Assembly: GCA_022791475.1 (NCBI GenBank)
Contig: JAAVZD010000004.1
Location: forward strand, 160,056-224,055
Length of the DNA stretch: 64,000 nt
Direction of reading: 5' to 3'
Origin: Clostridia bacterium
Lineage (GTDB): Bacteria > Bacillota_A > Clostridia > TANB77 > CAG-508
Shown here: one piece after another, positions 54,170 to 62,985 of the stretch
Layout of the letters: the number at the start of each line of letters is the position of its first letter
Numbering within the stretch: position 1 is the first letter of the stretch
Notes under the pieces: model-generated
Told to the model about the DNA's origin: nothing
The model's input: the letters and a program-made list of their open reading frames with translations, nothing else
The model's database searches: none
Made by a program: the position numbers and the translations under genes

Positions 54170-54205
54170 GAAAAAGAAAGTATGTAAGAGTTCTTTCTTT
54201 TTTTA
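54170..54205 (+). terminator. Terminator after the GIY-YIG gene
   Basis: AAAAGAAAG (54172-54180) and CTTTCTTTT (54193-54201), followed by T residues. Confidence 0.7.
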
Positions 54206-54254
54206 TATTGTTATGCTAAAATAAGAGTAATATTAACTAAAAGGAGAAAAACTT

Positions 54255-54893
54255 ATGCAAGATAATAGCCAAAAGTATTGGAATGATGAATATTGGAAAT
54301 ATGTTATAAATAATAATAAAGCCGATTTTATAAAAGAAAGTTGGTTAGAAAAATTTATAGCTGAAATAAACAAAGTTGAAAGTAAAACTGCAATAGATTT
54401 AGGATGTGGAATAGGGCAAGATACAAAATGGCTATTAGATAAAGGGTTTGATGTAGTATCTTGTGATTTTTCAGATAGAGCATTAAATAAATTAAAAGAA
54501 ATAATACCTAATAGTAAAACAATGCAAATTGATATAAAAGAAAAATTACCTTTTGAAGATAACTCAATTGGTTTAATCAATGCAAATTTATCAATTCATT
54601 ATTTTAGTATGGAGAATACGATAAAAATATTCAATGAAATAAGAAGAGTATTAAAGCCAAATGGATTATTTGTTGGAAGAGTTAATTCAGATAAAAATGA
54701 AGGATATATACAAGAGAATACTAAAGAAATCGAAAAAAACTTTTATTATGAGGATGGAAGATATCGCAGATTATTTAACAAAGAACAGTTTGATACTTTA
54801 ACTAAAGACTGGAATGTTATTGTGTTAAATGAAGATGTAACAATTAGATTAGGTAGAAAAAAGGCATTATGGGAATTTATATTGCAAAAATAA
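54255..54893 (+). CDS. Class I SAM-dependent methyltransferase
   Basis: A 212-residue protein with motif I AIDLGCGIGQDTKWLLDKGF near residue 44, motif II CDFSDRAL and the post-motif LINANLSIHYFS. It is of the small Methyltransf_11 type, similar to TehB-like proteins; the substrate is unknown. AAAAGGAG precedes the ATG. It begins a run with the GNAT gene and the nucleoside phosphorylase. Confidence 0.87.
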   Translation: MQDNSQKYWNDEYWKYVINNNKADFIKESWLEKFIAEINKVESKTAIDLGCGIGQDTKWLLDKGFDVVSCDFSDRALNKLKEIIPNSKTMQIDIKEKLPFEDNSIGLINANLSIHYFSMENTIKIFNEIRRVLKPNGLFVGRVNSDKNEGYIQENTKEIEKNFYYEDGRYRRLFNKEQFDTLTKDWNVIVLNEDVTIRLGRKKALWEFILQK

Positions 54894-54931
54894 TTGAACT
54901 AAATATACGAGAAAGGTGAGAAAAATAAAAA

Positions 54932-55519
54932 ATGGAACAACTAAAAATAGAATATAAATTTACTTTAGAAGATTTTGAAACAATAGAAAATATAGAACAT
55001 TCATATTTCCCGAACGAAAATATAAGTCCAGCAAAAGAATGTTTAAAATGGTATGAAAAAAACAATTTGAGTTGTATTGGAGTAAGAAATTCTAATAACC
55101 AAATAATAGCAAGTATAAGTATATTACCTCTTAAAAAAGAAGTATTTTATGATATATACGAAAACAAAATGAATGAAGCAGATGTGAAATATGAGCAAAT
55201 AGAAGAATATAAAGATAATAATTCATATTACATATATCTATCATCAATATCAATTGATAAAAAATATAGAAATAACTATAAAGTAATAACAACTTTATTA
55301 AAGGGTTCAATAAATTTATTTAATATGCTAGAAAAAACAAATATAAAAATAGAAAAAGTAATGGCAGATGCAAGTACAATACATGGAGAAAAAATATGCA
55401 AAAAACTATTAAAAATGAATTATATAACAAATACAAGCCACAATTCTAAAATATATTGTGAAGATGGAGAAGACTTTATAAATGAAATGAAAAAGTTAGA
55501 TTGTAGATATGGAAAATAA
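54932..55519 (+). CDS. GNAT-like acetyltransferase
   Basis: A 195-residue protein with a GNAT-like fold: IGVRNSNNQIIASISILPL, then YIYLSSISIDKKYRNNYKVI, where KKYRNN replaces the usual R/QxxGxG loop, so cofactor binding is less certain. A C-terminal segment (DASTIHGEKICKKLLKMNYI) fits the family end. It overlaps the ORF start of the next gene, so the two are coupled. Substrate unknown. Confidence 0.65.
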   Translation: MEQLKIEYKFTLEDFETIENIEHSYFPNENISPAKECLKWYEKNNLSCIGVRNSNNQIIASISILPLKKEVFYDIYENKMNEADVKYEQIEEYKDNNSYYIYLSSISIDKKYRNNYKVITTLLKGSINLFNMLEKTNIKIEKVMADASTIHGEKICKKLLKMNYITNTSHNSKIYCEDGEDFINEMKKLDCRYGK

Positions 55520-55532
55520 AGAGGTAAAACAA

Positions 55533-56831
55533 ATGAATATTTTAGAAATAATAGAAAAAAAGAGAGATAATAAGAAATTAAATAAAGAAGAAATAGAATA
55601 CTTTATAAAAGGCTACACAAATGGTGAAATAGCCGACTATCAGGCAGCAGCACTAATAATGGCAGTCTATATTAATGGAATGGATGAAGAAGAAATCACA
55701 AATATGACTTTAGCAATGGCATATTCAGGAGAAGTGTTAGATTTATCAGAATTAGGAACAGTAGTAGATAAACATTCAAGTGGAGGAGTAGGAGATAAAA
55801 TAACTTTAATATTAATGCCAATAATGGCAGCCTTGGGCGTAAATATTGCAAAAATGTCAGGAAGAAGTTTAGGTTTTACAGGTGGAACAGCAGATAAACT
55901 AGAAGCAATACCAGGGTATAATATAAACTTGTCAATAGAAGAATTTAAAGAAAATGTTAAGAAAATAGGAATAAGTTTAATTACTCAAACAGGAAATTTA
56001 GCACCAGCCGATAAAAAAATATATGCTTTAAGAGATTCTATTTCATGTACAAGTAGCATACCACTAATAGCTTCAAGTATAATGAGCAAAAAAATAGCAG
56101 CAGGAGCAAATAAAATAGTATTAGATGTAACGTGTGGAAACGGGGCATTTATGAAAAATATAATTGATGCTAAAGAACTAGCAATACAAATGAATAAAAT
56201 AGGAAAATTAGCAAACAAAGAAACAATATGTGTAATAACAAATATGAATGAACCATTAGGATATGCAATAGGAAATAACTTAGAAATAATAGAAGCAGTA
56301 AATTCATTAAAAGGTCAGATGCCAAAAGATGTAGAAGAAGTAGTATTAGAATTAGGAGCCTATATGCTAAAACTAGCAGGTAAGGGAGAAAATATAGAAG
56401 AAAACAAAAATAAAATCAAAGACACAATAAAAACAGGTAAAGCTTTCCATAAATTTGCAGAACTTGTGGAAAATCAAGGTGGAGATATAACATATATAGA
56501 AAATACAGAGAAATTTTCAAAAGCAAAATATGAGATAGAAATATTTAGCAGTAAAGAAGGATATATAAAAGGAATAAACGCAGAAGAAATAGGAAAACTA
56601 GCCTCTTACCTAGGAGCTGGAAGAACAAAGAAAGAAGACAAAATAGACTACACAGCAGGAATAATACTTAACAAAAAAGTAGGGGATAACGTAAAAACAA
56701 ACGAAAAATTAGCAACACTATATACAAATAAAGAAAATTATGAGGAAGCAAAAGAAGAGTTAGAAAGAATTATAAAAATATCAAATGAAGCAGTAGAAAA
56801 AGAAAAAACAATATTAGAAATAATAAAATAA
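55533..56831 (+). CDS. pdp: Pyrimidine-nucleoside phosphorylase
   Basis: A 432-residue enzyme that splits uridine or thymidine with phosphate into base and (deoxy)ribose 1-phosphate. The family signature SGRSLGFTGGTADKLEAIPG and the phosphate site DKHSSGGVGDKITL are intact, as are the N-terminal helical domain and the C-terminal alpha/beta domain. Whether it prefers thymidine (DeoA) or all pyrimidine nucleosides (Pdp) is not certain; Firmicutes usually have Pdp. ATG 55533 has AAGAGGTAAAAC upstream, preferred over the ATG at 55509. Confidence 0.92.
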   Translation: MNILEIIEKKRDNKKLNKEEIEYFIKGYTNGEIADYQAAALIMAVYINGMDEEEITNMTLAMAYSGEVLDLSELGTVVDKHSSGGVGDKITLILMPIMAALGVNIAKMSGRSLGFTGGTADKLEAIPGYNINLSIEEFKENVKKIGISLITQTGNLAPADKKIYALRDSISCTSSIPLIASSIMSKKIAAGANKIVLDVTCGNGAFMKNIIDAKELAIQMNKIGKLANKETICVITNMNEPLGYAIGNNLEIIEAVNSLKGQMPKDVEEVVLELGAYMLKLAGKGENIEENKNKIKDTIKTGKAFHKFAELVENQGGDITYIENTEKFSKAKYEIEIFSSKEGYIKGINAEEIGKLASYLGAGRTKKEDKIDYTAGIILNKKVGDNVKTNEKLATLYTNKENYEEAKEELERIIKISNEAVEKEKTILEIIK

Positions 56832-56857
56832 TAGAACAGTAGATTGGTAGATTGGTA

Positions 56858-56950
56858 GATTGGGGACGGTTCCTAATCGGAAACAAGATAGAGAAAAATA
56901 ACAAGTAACAAACAAAAATAATCTGGATAGATTAGGAACTGTCCCCAATC
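56858..56950. repeat. Inverted repeat pair of the GGGGACGGTTCC family
   Basis: GATTGGGGACGGTTCCTAATC (56858-56878) and GATTAGGAACTGTCCCCAATC (56930-56950) are complementary at 20 of 21 bases around 51 bases. AGATTGGT is tandemly repeated just before. It has the same layout as the element at 44200 but different arms. Confidence 0.75.
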
Positions 56951-57023
56951 GGAAGCCAATAGTAGAGATTTAATCTTGTTAAATACGAAAAGGAAATAGA
57001 AAGTAAGAGCAAGCAAAGCAAGA

Positions 57024-57152
57024 ATGCTCAATCATTTAATTAAAAGTATCAAAATAGAAAATTCAGAAGTGACAATTGATGCCGAAAACTTTAACTGGAA
57101 AGAAAAAGTAACCGATGATGAGCTCATTGAAATGTTTGAATTAAAAGAATAA
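57024..57152 (+). CDS. 42-residue ORF, likely the end of a lost gene
   Basis: ATG 57024 gives MLNHLIKSIKIENSEVTIDA then ENFNWKEKVTDDELIEMFEL and a stop. The frame stays open upstream for at least seven codons (KVRASKAR), and no ribosome binding site is seen. The shape (charged helix, acidic end) looks like a C-terminus of a DNA enzyme such as a recombinase. It lies between the repeat pair at 56858 and a hairpin, and its codons (GAC-, GAT-, CTC-rich) differ somewhat from the neighbours. Confidence 0.35.
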   Translation: MLNHLIKSIKIENSEVTIDAENFNWKEKVTDDELIEMFELKE

Positions 57153-57163
57153 AAAATGTGAAA

Positions 57164-57188
57164 CCCTCACCTGTAATTCAAGTGAGGG
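57164..57188 (+). terminator. Hairpin, probable terminator
   Basis: CCCTCAC (57164-57170) pairs with GTGAGGG (57182-57188); the T run is weak (ATTATTAT). Confidence 0.5.
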
Positions 57189-57277
57189 ATTATTATGTAA
57201 AAAAGTAAAGAAAACTAGTTCCATTTTAAAAGTCCTTATGATAAAATATAAAAAAATAAAGCGAAGGAAGAAGAAAA

Positions 57278-58276
57278 ATGTCAATTATTGAAGTAAAAGA
57301 TTTAGAAAAAGTATATAAAACAAGTGATAAAGAAAGTGGAATAATAGGCTATGTAAAACACTTATTTCATCCTAAATACAAAGAATTTAAGGCAGTAAAA
57401 AAAGTAAACTTTAATATAGAAGAAGGAGAACTTGTAGGTTATATTGGGGAAAATGGAGCAGGGAAATCTACAACAATAAAAATATTAACAGGTCTTTTAA
57501 CTCCAACTTCAGGTAAAGTTATAGTAAATGGAAAAGTTCCATATGAAAATAGAATAGAAAATAACAAACAAATAGGAGCAGTATTCGGACAAAAAACACA
57601 GTTATGGTGGGACTTACCAGTAATAGAATCATTTAGGCTAATTAAAAAAATGTATAAAATACCAGAAAACGAATACAGAAAAAACTTAAAAAAATTCTCA
57701 AATTTATTAGAACTAGATGAACTACTAAATAAACCTGTAAAAAACTTAAGTCTAGGTCAAAAAATGAGATGTGAAATAGCAGCAACCTTCTTACACAACC
57801 CTAAAATAGTATATTTAGATGAGCCAACAATAGGTTTAGATGTATTAGTAAAAGAAAGAATAAGAAAATTCATAAAAGATATAAATAAAGAAAAAAATAC
57901 AACAGTAATACTAACAACACATGACCTAAAAGATATAGAAGAAGTATGTGACAGAATTATTCTAATAGATAAAGGAAGCATCATATATGATGGCGAAAAG
58001 CAAGCCTTTAAAGATACATATGGAAAACAAGTATTAGCGCAAATAACAATAAAAAACAAAAATACATTAATAACAAATGAAACAATAGAAGATGAATTCG
58101 AAGTAATAGAAGAAACTGAAGACTTCTTAAAAATAAAATTTAATCATGATAAAACAACAATAATGAATGTAGTAAATAGAATTTCAAACTTCTGTGAAAT
58201 ACTAGACATGCACGTACAAGAACAAGGTTTAGAAGAAATATTAAAAGAAATTTATAGAGGAGAAGTAGTATGCTAG
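57278..58276 (+). CDS. ABC-2 transporter ATP-binding protein
   Basis: A 332-residue ATPase. Walker A is GENGAGKSTT, the signature LSLGQ and Walker B VYLDEPTIGLD. The N-terminal insertion after the first strand (SGIIGYVKHLFHPKYKEFKA) marks the COG4586 group, always paired with two permeases of the COG4587 and COG3694 types, as found directly downstream. The overlap with the next gene is 7 bases. Export of an unknown substrate. Confidence 0.93.
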   Translation: MSIIEVKDLEKVYKTSDKESGIIGYVKHLFHPKYKEFKAVKKVNFNIEEGELVGYIGENGAGKSTTIKILTGLLTPTSGKVIVNGKVPYENRIENNKQIGAVFGQKTQLWWDLPVIESFRLIKKMYKIPENEYRKNLKKFSNLLELDELLNKPVKNLSLGQKMRCEIAATFLHNPKIVYLDEPTIGLDVLVKERIRKFIKDINKEKNTTVILTTHDLKDIEEVCDRIILIDKGSIIYDGEKQAFKDTYGKQVLAQITIKNKNTLITNETIEDEFEVIEETEDFLKIKFNHDKTTIMNVVNRISNFCEILDMHVQEQGLEEILKEIYRGEVVC

Positions 58277-59061
58277 GCACATTATTAAAAATAGGAAAAA
58301 TGGGAATAAAAGAATATTTGCAATATAAATCTGTACTATTCCTATTTACACTTAACAGAATTGTAGAAGTAGTAGTATATATATTTGTATGGTATGCAAT
58401 ATATAATCAAACAGGTCAAATAGAAGGCTTTGCGATAAGCGAAATAGCAACATATTACATATTAGTAGTTACACTAGTGCCAATGTCATTATGGGGAATA
58501 AATGAAGATATAGCTTATTCAATTAGAAAAGGTTATATATCAAGGGAATTATTAAATCCAATATCATATTTTACATATTACTTTGGGAAAAATTTAGGGG
58601 AAATGGGGTTTGGTTTATTAACAGCGATATGTACATTTATAGTATGCAACATATTTTGGACAGTACTAATGCCTGTAAACATATGGGCATTTATAGGATT
58701 TATATGTATTTTATTATTAAATATACCAATATCATATTTCTTGCAAATGATAGTAGGAACTTGTGGTTTTTATACTAATGCTACATGGGGAATGCAAATA
58801 TTAAGAAAATCAATAATATCAATATTTTCAGGGCTAATAGCACCACTTACAATGTTCCCACTAACTTTTCAAAAAATAGCTAATATATTACCATTTAAAG
58901 AATTTTTCTATACACCAATAAATATATATTTAGGAAAAATACAAGGAGTAGAAATTCTATTGATAATAGTAAAACAGCTAATATGGGTATTAATTATGTA
59001 TGTATTAGCAAAGGTATTTTTTAATAAGGCAGTAAAGAAAATAACAATAAACGGAGGATAA
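58270..59061 (+). CDS. ABC-2 permease (first subunit)
   Basis: A 263-residue protein with six hydrophobic segments. Key pieces (LFLFTLNRIVEVVVYIFVWY near residue 22, and GYISRELLNPISYFTYYFGK) match the COG4587 permeases. It starts inside the ATPase gene (TTTATAGAGGAGAAGTA upstream) and ends 1 base before the next gene. Confidence 0.88.
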   Translation: MLGTLLKIGKMGIKEYLQYKSVLFLFTLNRIVEVVVYIFVWYAIYNQTGQIEGFAISEIATYYILVVTLVPMSLWGINEDIAYSIRKGYISRELLNPISYFTYYFGKNLGEMGFGLLTAICTFIVCNIFWTVLMPVNIWAFIGFICILLLNIPISYFLQMIVGTCGFYTNATWGMQILRKSIISIFSGLIAPLTMFPLTFQKIANILPFKEFFYTPINIYLGKIQGVEILLIIVKQLIWVLIMYVLAKVFFNKAVKKITINGG

Positions 59062-59062
59062 A

Positions 59063-59860
59063 ATGACAAAAATAAAAGATAATATAAGCATATATCTTTC
59101 AATGCTAGCATGCTCAATAAAAAGTATGATGGAATATAGGGTAGACTTTATTGTTGGAATAATATCACAATTATTAACCCAAGTAGTAGAACTAATTTTT
59201 ATATGGATAGTATTTCAAAATACTGAGAGCTTAGCAGGCTGGACATTTGACAAATTACTATTGCTATATGGAATAACAATGTTAACAATAGCCATAGTAG
59301 ATTTTCTATTTGATAGTATATATGACATAGGACCAAAATACATAAAAGATGGAGACTTTGATAAACTTTTACTAAGGCCAATACACCCATTAATATCAGT
59401 AATAGGAGATACAAAAACCTTTACAGCATTTGGATATATGGCAATAAGTTTAATATTAATAATAAGTATGCTAATAAAACTACACATAAATATAACCTTC
59501 ATACTAATAACTAAAATTATAATATTTGCATTTTCAGGAGCAATTATAATAGGAGCAATAATGATAGCATTTAGTGTAACATCATTTTACACATACAAAT
59601 CAAACGAAATAATATGGTCAGTATTTAGAATATATACATTTGCACAATACCCAGTCGAAATATACAACAAATTTATACGAATACTAATAACCTTCATATT
59701 CCCATTTGTATTTGCAACATACTATCCAACATTGAACTACTTAGAAATGGGAAATGGAGGGCTAATGTACTTATCACCAATAGTAGCAATTATATTTTTA
59801 ATAATAGCAGTGAAAATTTGGAACTGGGGATTAAATAGGTATAGGAGTACAGGAAATTAA
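59063..59860 (+). CDS. ABC-2 permease (second subunit)
   Basis: A 265-residue protein with six hydrophobic segments and the conserved KYIKDGDFDKLLLRPIHPL loop of the COG3694 family. With the two preceding genes it makes a complete three-gene transporter. ACGGAGG precedes the ATG. Confidence 0.9.
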   Translation: MTKIKDNISIYLSMLACSIKSMMEYRVDFIVGIISQLLTQVVELIFIWIVFQNTESLAGWTFDKLLLLYGITMLTIAIVDFLFDSIYDIGPKYIKDGDFDKLLLRPIHPLISVIGDTKTFTAFGYMAISLILIISMLIKLHINITFILITKIIIFAFSGAIIIGAIMIAFSVTSFYTYKSNEIIWSVFRIYTFAQYPVEIYNKFIRILITFIFPFVFATYYPTLNYLEMGNGGLMYLSPIVAIIFLIIAVKIWNWGLNRYRSTGN

Positions 59861-59974
59861 GAGAAATAAAAGAATATACTTGATTTTCATCATAAATTAT
59901 GTTGATATAAATGAGATAAAAGTAATATACAAAATTAGACTTAATTATTATTAAACTAAAGGAGGATACAACTT

Positions 59975-60193
59975 ATGTGGGAAAAGAAATTTTATACTTT
60001 AAGGGTGACAACGCAAACAGAAGAAGGTAAGGTAAATTCAGTTTATGAAAGGTACAGAAAAATAAAATTTCGGTTCAACAAAGAAAAAAGAACTCTTAGG
60101 GCAGTTCTAATTGATAGCAAAGGTAACAAAACAATTGTAGAGAAAGTGAATGTAGAATCAGTAGAAAAATATCCATATAAAGGTGCATTTTAA
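59975..60193 (+). CDS. Small basic protein with a sense CGG
   Basis: A 72-residue protein with a strong AAAGGAGG before the ATG. It is beta-rich: FYTLRVTTQTEEGKVNSVYE, then RFNKEKRTLRAVLIDSKGNK. No family recognised. It has one in-frame CGG (KF-CGG-FN, about 60067-60069). Treating that as a +1 site would end the protein 12 codons later, so CGG seems to be sense here. It sits alone, ending at a terminator. Confidence 0.65.
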   Translation: MWEKKFYTLRVTTQTEEGKVNSVYERYRKIKFRFNKEKRTLRAVLIDSKGNKTIVEKVNVESVEKYPYKGAF

Positions 60194-60197
60194 TATT

Positions 60198-60231
60198 AAA
60201 AAGGTGGTTTCGAATGAGACCACCTTTTTAT
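60198..60231. terminator. Bidirectional terminator
   Basis: AAAAGGTGGTTT pairs with AGACCACCTTTT around CGAATG, between convergent genes. Confidence 0.8.
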
Positions 60232-60452
60232 AAACAAATATTTATATCATCATTAGTCAAATACCTATTCAAATTCTTAACAGATATACCAGTATTAGCA
60301 GATAAAGCCTCTATCGATTCAGGCATTTCATTCTCAGCTAAAAAGTTTTTTAAGTTTAATTGGTCACAATTATCCTTAGGCACGCAATTAGGGCACACAT
60401 TGTTTGAAGTAGTATAAAAAGCACCACAACGGCTACATTTATTTAATTCCAT
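60228..60452 (-). CDS. Zinc-ribbon protein, YvyF-like
   Basis: A 74-residue protein: an N-terminal zinc ribbon with CSRCGAFYTTSNNVCPNCVP (two CxxC) and a C-terminal helix-turn-helix (SIEALSANTGISVKNLNRYL). This is the layout of the small YvyF-type proteins of flagellar loci in Bacilli and Clostridia, though no flagellar genes are in this window. AAGGAGGA precedes the ATG. Confidence 0.75.
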   Translation of the reverse strand: MELNKCSRCGAFYTTSNNVCPNCVPKDNCDQLNLKNFLAENEMPESIEALSANTGISVKNLNRYLTNDDINICL

Positions 60453-60541
60453 AACTATATCCTCCTTGAAAATAGAATATCATTTATATTTCGACTTTAT
60501 TCTATCATATAGAATAGAAAAGAGCAAGTAGTTTTTTTGTT

Positions 60542-60592
60542 CCCATTCCAATTAGGGACGTTTCCAATTGGGAAATCTGTCACTAATGGGAA
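60542..60592. repeat. GGGACG palindromic repeat, intergenic copy
   Basis: A nested palindrome: CCCATT (60542-60547) with AATGGG (60585-60590), and CCAATT (60548-60553) with AATTGG (60566-60571). It is the reference copy for the one inside mtaB at 43176. The rest of 60453-60678 is AT rich, with no gene. Confidence 0.8.
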
Positions 60593-60678
60593 TTTATTTT
60601 TTACTATAAATCCTATATTATAAGTATCTTTTAATCATAGAAAATTTTAATAAATAATAAAAATAAACTAAAAAGTAC

Positions 60679-60723
60679 TTGACAATTTATGAAAAAAGAA
60701 TATAATAATGATAATCATTATCA
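60679..60723 (+). promoter_or_regulatory. Promoter with perfect Fur-type box
   Basis: TTGACA (60679-60684), 16-base spacer and TATAAT (60701-60706). Directly after it is TGATAATCATTATCA (60709-60723), a perfect 7-1-7 Fur consensus covering the transcription start. The downstream Fur/PerR-type gene probably represses itself through it. Confidence 0.9.
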
Positions 60724-60744
60724 AAAAAGACAAAGGTGATAGTT

Positions 60745-61140
60745 ATGAAAAAATATAGTAAACAAAGAGAAGTAATTTTGGAATCCTTAAAAATGAGAAG
60801 AGACCATCCAACAGTAGACATGTTATATGAAGACTTAAAATTACAAATGCCAAACATAGGAATTGCAACAATATATAGGAATGTATCAGAACTATGTGCT
60901 TGTGGGCAAATAAGAAAAATAAAGTGTGAAGATGGAATATACAGATATGATGGAAATGCAGAAAATCATATACATTTTGAATGTAATAACTGTCATAAAA
61001 TTTTTGATATAGAGCTAGAAGAGAAAGAAAGCACAAAGATAAAAAAAGAATTACAAAATTTAGCAAACACAATTAATGCAGAATTTGATAAGCAAGAAAT
61101 AATGTTATCAGGTTTATGTGAAAAATGTAAAAAGCAATAA
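60745..61140 (+). CDS. Fur/PerR family regulator
   Basis: A 131-residue metal-dependent repressor: winged helix (PTVDMLYEDLKLQMPNIGIA, TIYRNVSELCACGQIRKI), then the HIHFECNNC metal region and a second CEKC, together a structural zinc site. The rubrerythrin gene 55 bases downstream points to PerR (peroxide sensing through iron-bound histidines), while the upstream box is the Fur consensus and not the PerR one, so the exact class is open. ATG 60745 has AAAGGTGATA upstream. Confidence 0.92.
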   Translation: MKKYSKQREVILESLKMRRDHPTVDMLYEDLKLQMPNIGIATIYRNVSELCACGQIRKIKCEDGIYRYDGNAENHIHFECNNCHKIFDIELEEKESTKIKKELQNLANTINAEFDKQEIMLSGLCEKCKKQ

Positions 61141-61194
61141 ATGATTAAAAATAAAAATCATATTATTGAAAAATAAAATATAGGAGGTAAAATT

Positions 61195-61740
61195 ATGAAA
61201 GCATATGTATGTAAAATATGTGGTTATATTCACTTTGGGGAGGAGCTACCTGAAAAATGTCCACAATGTGGAGCGCCAAAAGAAAAATTTGTATTAAAAG
61301 AAGAAACACAAGGAAATAATTACGTAGATGAACACGTAATAGGAGTAGCACAAGGTTTAGATGAAGAAGTAGTAAAAGGATTAAAAGATAACTTCATGGG
61401 AGAATGTACAGAAGTAGGAATGTACTTAGCAATGAGCCGTCAAGCAGATAGAGAAGGATACCCAGAAATAGCAGAAGCTTTTAAAAGATATGCTTTTGAA
61501 GAAGCAGAACATGCAGCAAAATTTGCAGAACTATTAGGAGAAGTAGTATATCCAGACACAAAGAAAAATGTAATGTTAAGAGCAGAAGCAGAATGTGGAG
61601 CATGCATGGGTAAAAAAGAATTAGCAACAAGAGCAAAAGAACTAGGATATGACGCAATACACGATACAGTACACGAAATGTGCAAAGACGAAGCAAGACA
61701 CGGAAGAGGATTTGAAGGACTATTAAAAAGATATTTCTAA
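61195..61740 (+). CDS. Reverse rubrerythrin
   Basis: A 181-residue non-heme diiron peroxidase that reduces hydrogen peroxide with electrons from NADH via rubredoxin-type centres, protecting anaerobes from oxygen. The rubredoxin domain ([20 protein letters not shown]) is at the N-terminus instead of the C-terminus, the reverse arrangement known from Clostridium. The four-helix diiron domain has [17 protein letters not shown] and [16 protein letters not shown] precedes the ATG. It is cotranscribed or co-regulated with the PerR/Fur gene. Confidence 0.95.
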   Translation: MKAYVCKICGYIHFGEELPEKCPQCGAPKEKFVLKEETQGNNYVDEHVIGVAQGLDEEVVKGLKDNFMGECTEVGMYLAMSRQADREGYPEIAEAFKRYAFEEAEHAAKFAELLGEVVYPDTKKNVMLRAEAECGACMGKKELATRAKELGYDAIHDTVHEMCKDEARHGRGFEGLLKRYF

Positions 61741-61780
61741 AAATAATGTCGAACTTTATCAAAAAAAAATTATGTTTACA

Positions 61781-61834
61781 AAAAGCACTAAATGTGATAT
61801 AAATAGAGTATTCTATTAGCACATTAGTGCTTTT
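61781..61834 (+). terminator. Terminator after rubrerythrin
   Basis: AAAAGCACTAA (61781-61791) pairs with TTAGTGCTTTT (61824-61834). The rest of 61741-62044 is AT rich and empty. Confidence 0.65.
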
Positions 61835-62044
61835 AAATTTTATTTCAAATAATTTAAAAAGAAAATTATAATTAGAACTGTAATGGGATAACTACATGTT
61901 ATGCCCATAAGAATCAAATTAATTTATTCTTAAATAAAATCAAAATAAAAGGCAAAATATTAATAAAAAAGAAGGGAGGATTGTTTCAAATATAAAAGGA
62001 CTAATAAGCTACATAGAAAATATAGTATAAAAGGAGAAACTTGT

Positions 62045-62908
62045 ATGCAAGAAAACAAAGAATTATTAAAACCAAAAATAGATGTAGTATTTCATTCTTT
62101 ATTTAGAGTAGGAAATGAAAATATAACAAAAGCAATTATTTCAGCAGTAACAAAAGAAAAAATAAATAGAATAGATTTAAATAATGATAGACATATATTA
62201 GGAAGGTATCCAGAAGAAAAGCTAGGAATACTAGATTTAAGAGCAACGTTAGATGATGGAACGATATGCAATGTAGAAATACAGCTAGCAGATAATAAAG
62301 ACACAGCAGAAAGATTTTTATATTATTGGAGTAGAATATATAGTAGTCAACTAATAAAAGGAGATGACTATGGAAAAATAAATAAAGTAATAGGAATTAT
62401 AATAATAGATTATGAATTTGATAAGACAATAAAAATAGAAGATTTAAGTACAATGTGGAAGATAACAGAAGTAAGCAAAGGAGAAGAAATAGAGTTGACA
62501 GATGTATTTGAATTATATATAATAGAACTACCAAAAGCAAAGAGAATAATAGAAAAAGATGCAAGTAATAAGTTAGCACAATGGATGTTATTTTTAAATA
62601 ATCCTAACGAAAAGGAGGTAGCCAATATAATGAATGAGAATAAAGAAATAAAAGAAGCAATGAATGAATTAGAAGAGATGAGTAAAGATGAAGAACTTAG
62701 AAGAGTAGCAGAATTAAGAGAAAAGGCTATAAGAGATGAAAAAAATGGTTTAAGACATGCTAGGGAAGATGGATTGAGAGAAGGAATAAAAGAAGGAATA
62801 GAGAAAAATAATAAAGAAGTAGCGAAGAAAATGAAAGAAAAACATATACCAATTGAAACAATAGAAGAAATAACAAAATTAACAAAAGAAGAGATAGAAA
62901 ATTTGTAA
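62045..62908 (+). CDS. Rpn family nuclease/transposase-like protein
   Basis: A 287-residue protein of the PD-(D/E)XK nuclease family found in recombination-promoting (Rpn) proteins. The nuclease part starts KPKIDVVFHSLFRVGNENI and has ILDLRATLDDGTICNVEIQL (D...ExQ core). The C-terminus is a charged helical region with G-rich steps (REDGLREGIKEGIEKNNKEV), the hallmark tail of these proteins. They nick DNA and occur in many variable copies in gut bacteria. AAAAGGAGAAAC precedes the ATG. Confidence 0.88.
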   Translation: MQENKELLKPKIDVVFHSLFRVGNENITKAIISAVTKEKINRIDLNNDRHILGRYPEEKLGILDLRATLDDGTICNVEIQLADNKDTAERFLYYWSRIYSSQLIKGDDYGKINKVIGIIIIDYEFDKTIKIEDLSTMWKITEVSKGEEIELTDVFELYIIELPKAKRIIEKDASNKLAQWMLFLNNPNEKEVANIMNENKEIKEAMNELEEMSKDEELRRVAELREKAIRDEKNGLRHAREDGLREGIKEGIEKNNKEVAKKMKEKHIPIETIEEITKLTKEEIENL

Positions 62909-62985
62909 ACAAAGAAAAAGTAGAAAATTTAGAATTTTTATCAAATGAAAGCAATACTTATAAAAAAGAATTGGAGAAAATAAAT

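Noticed and set aside
4003..61713. Other CGG trinucleotides in genes (for example adhE near 4003, revRbr near 61710)
   Set aside because: They are out of frame (as in CAC GGA or AAC GGT), so they are not CGG codons and do not bear on the recoding idea.
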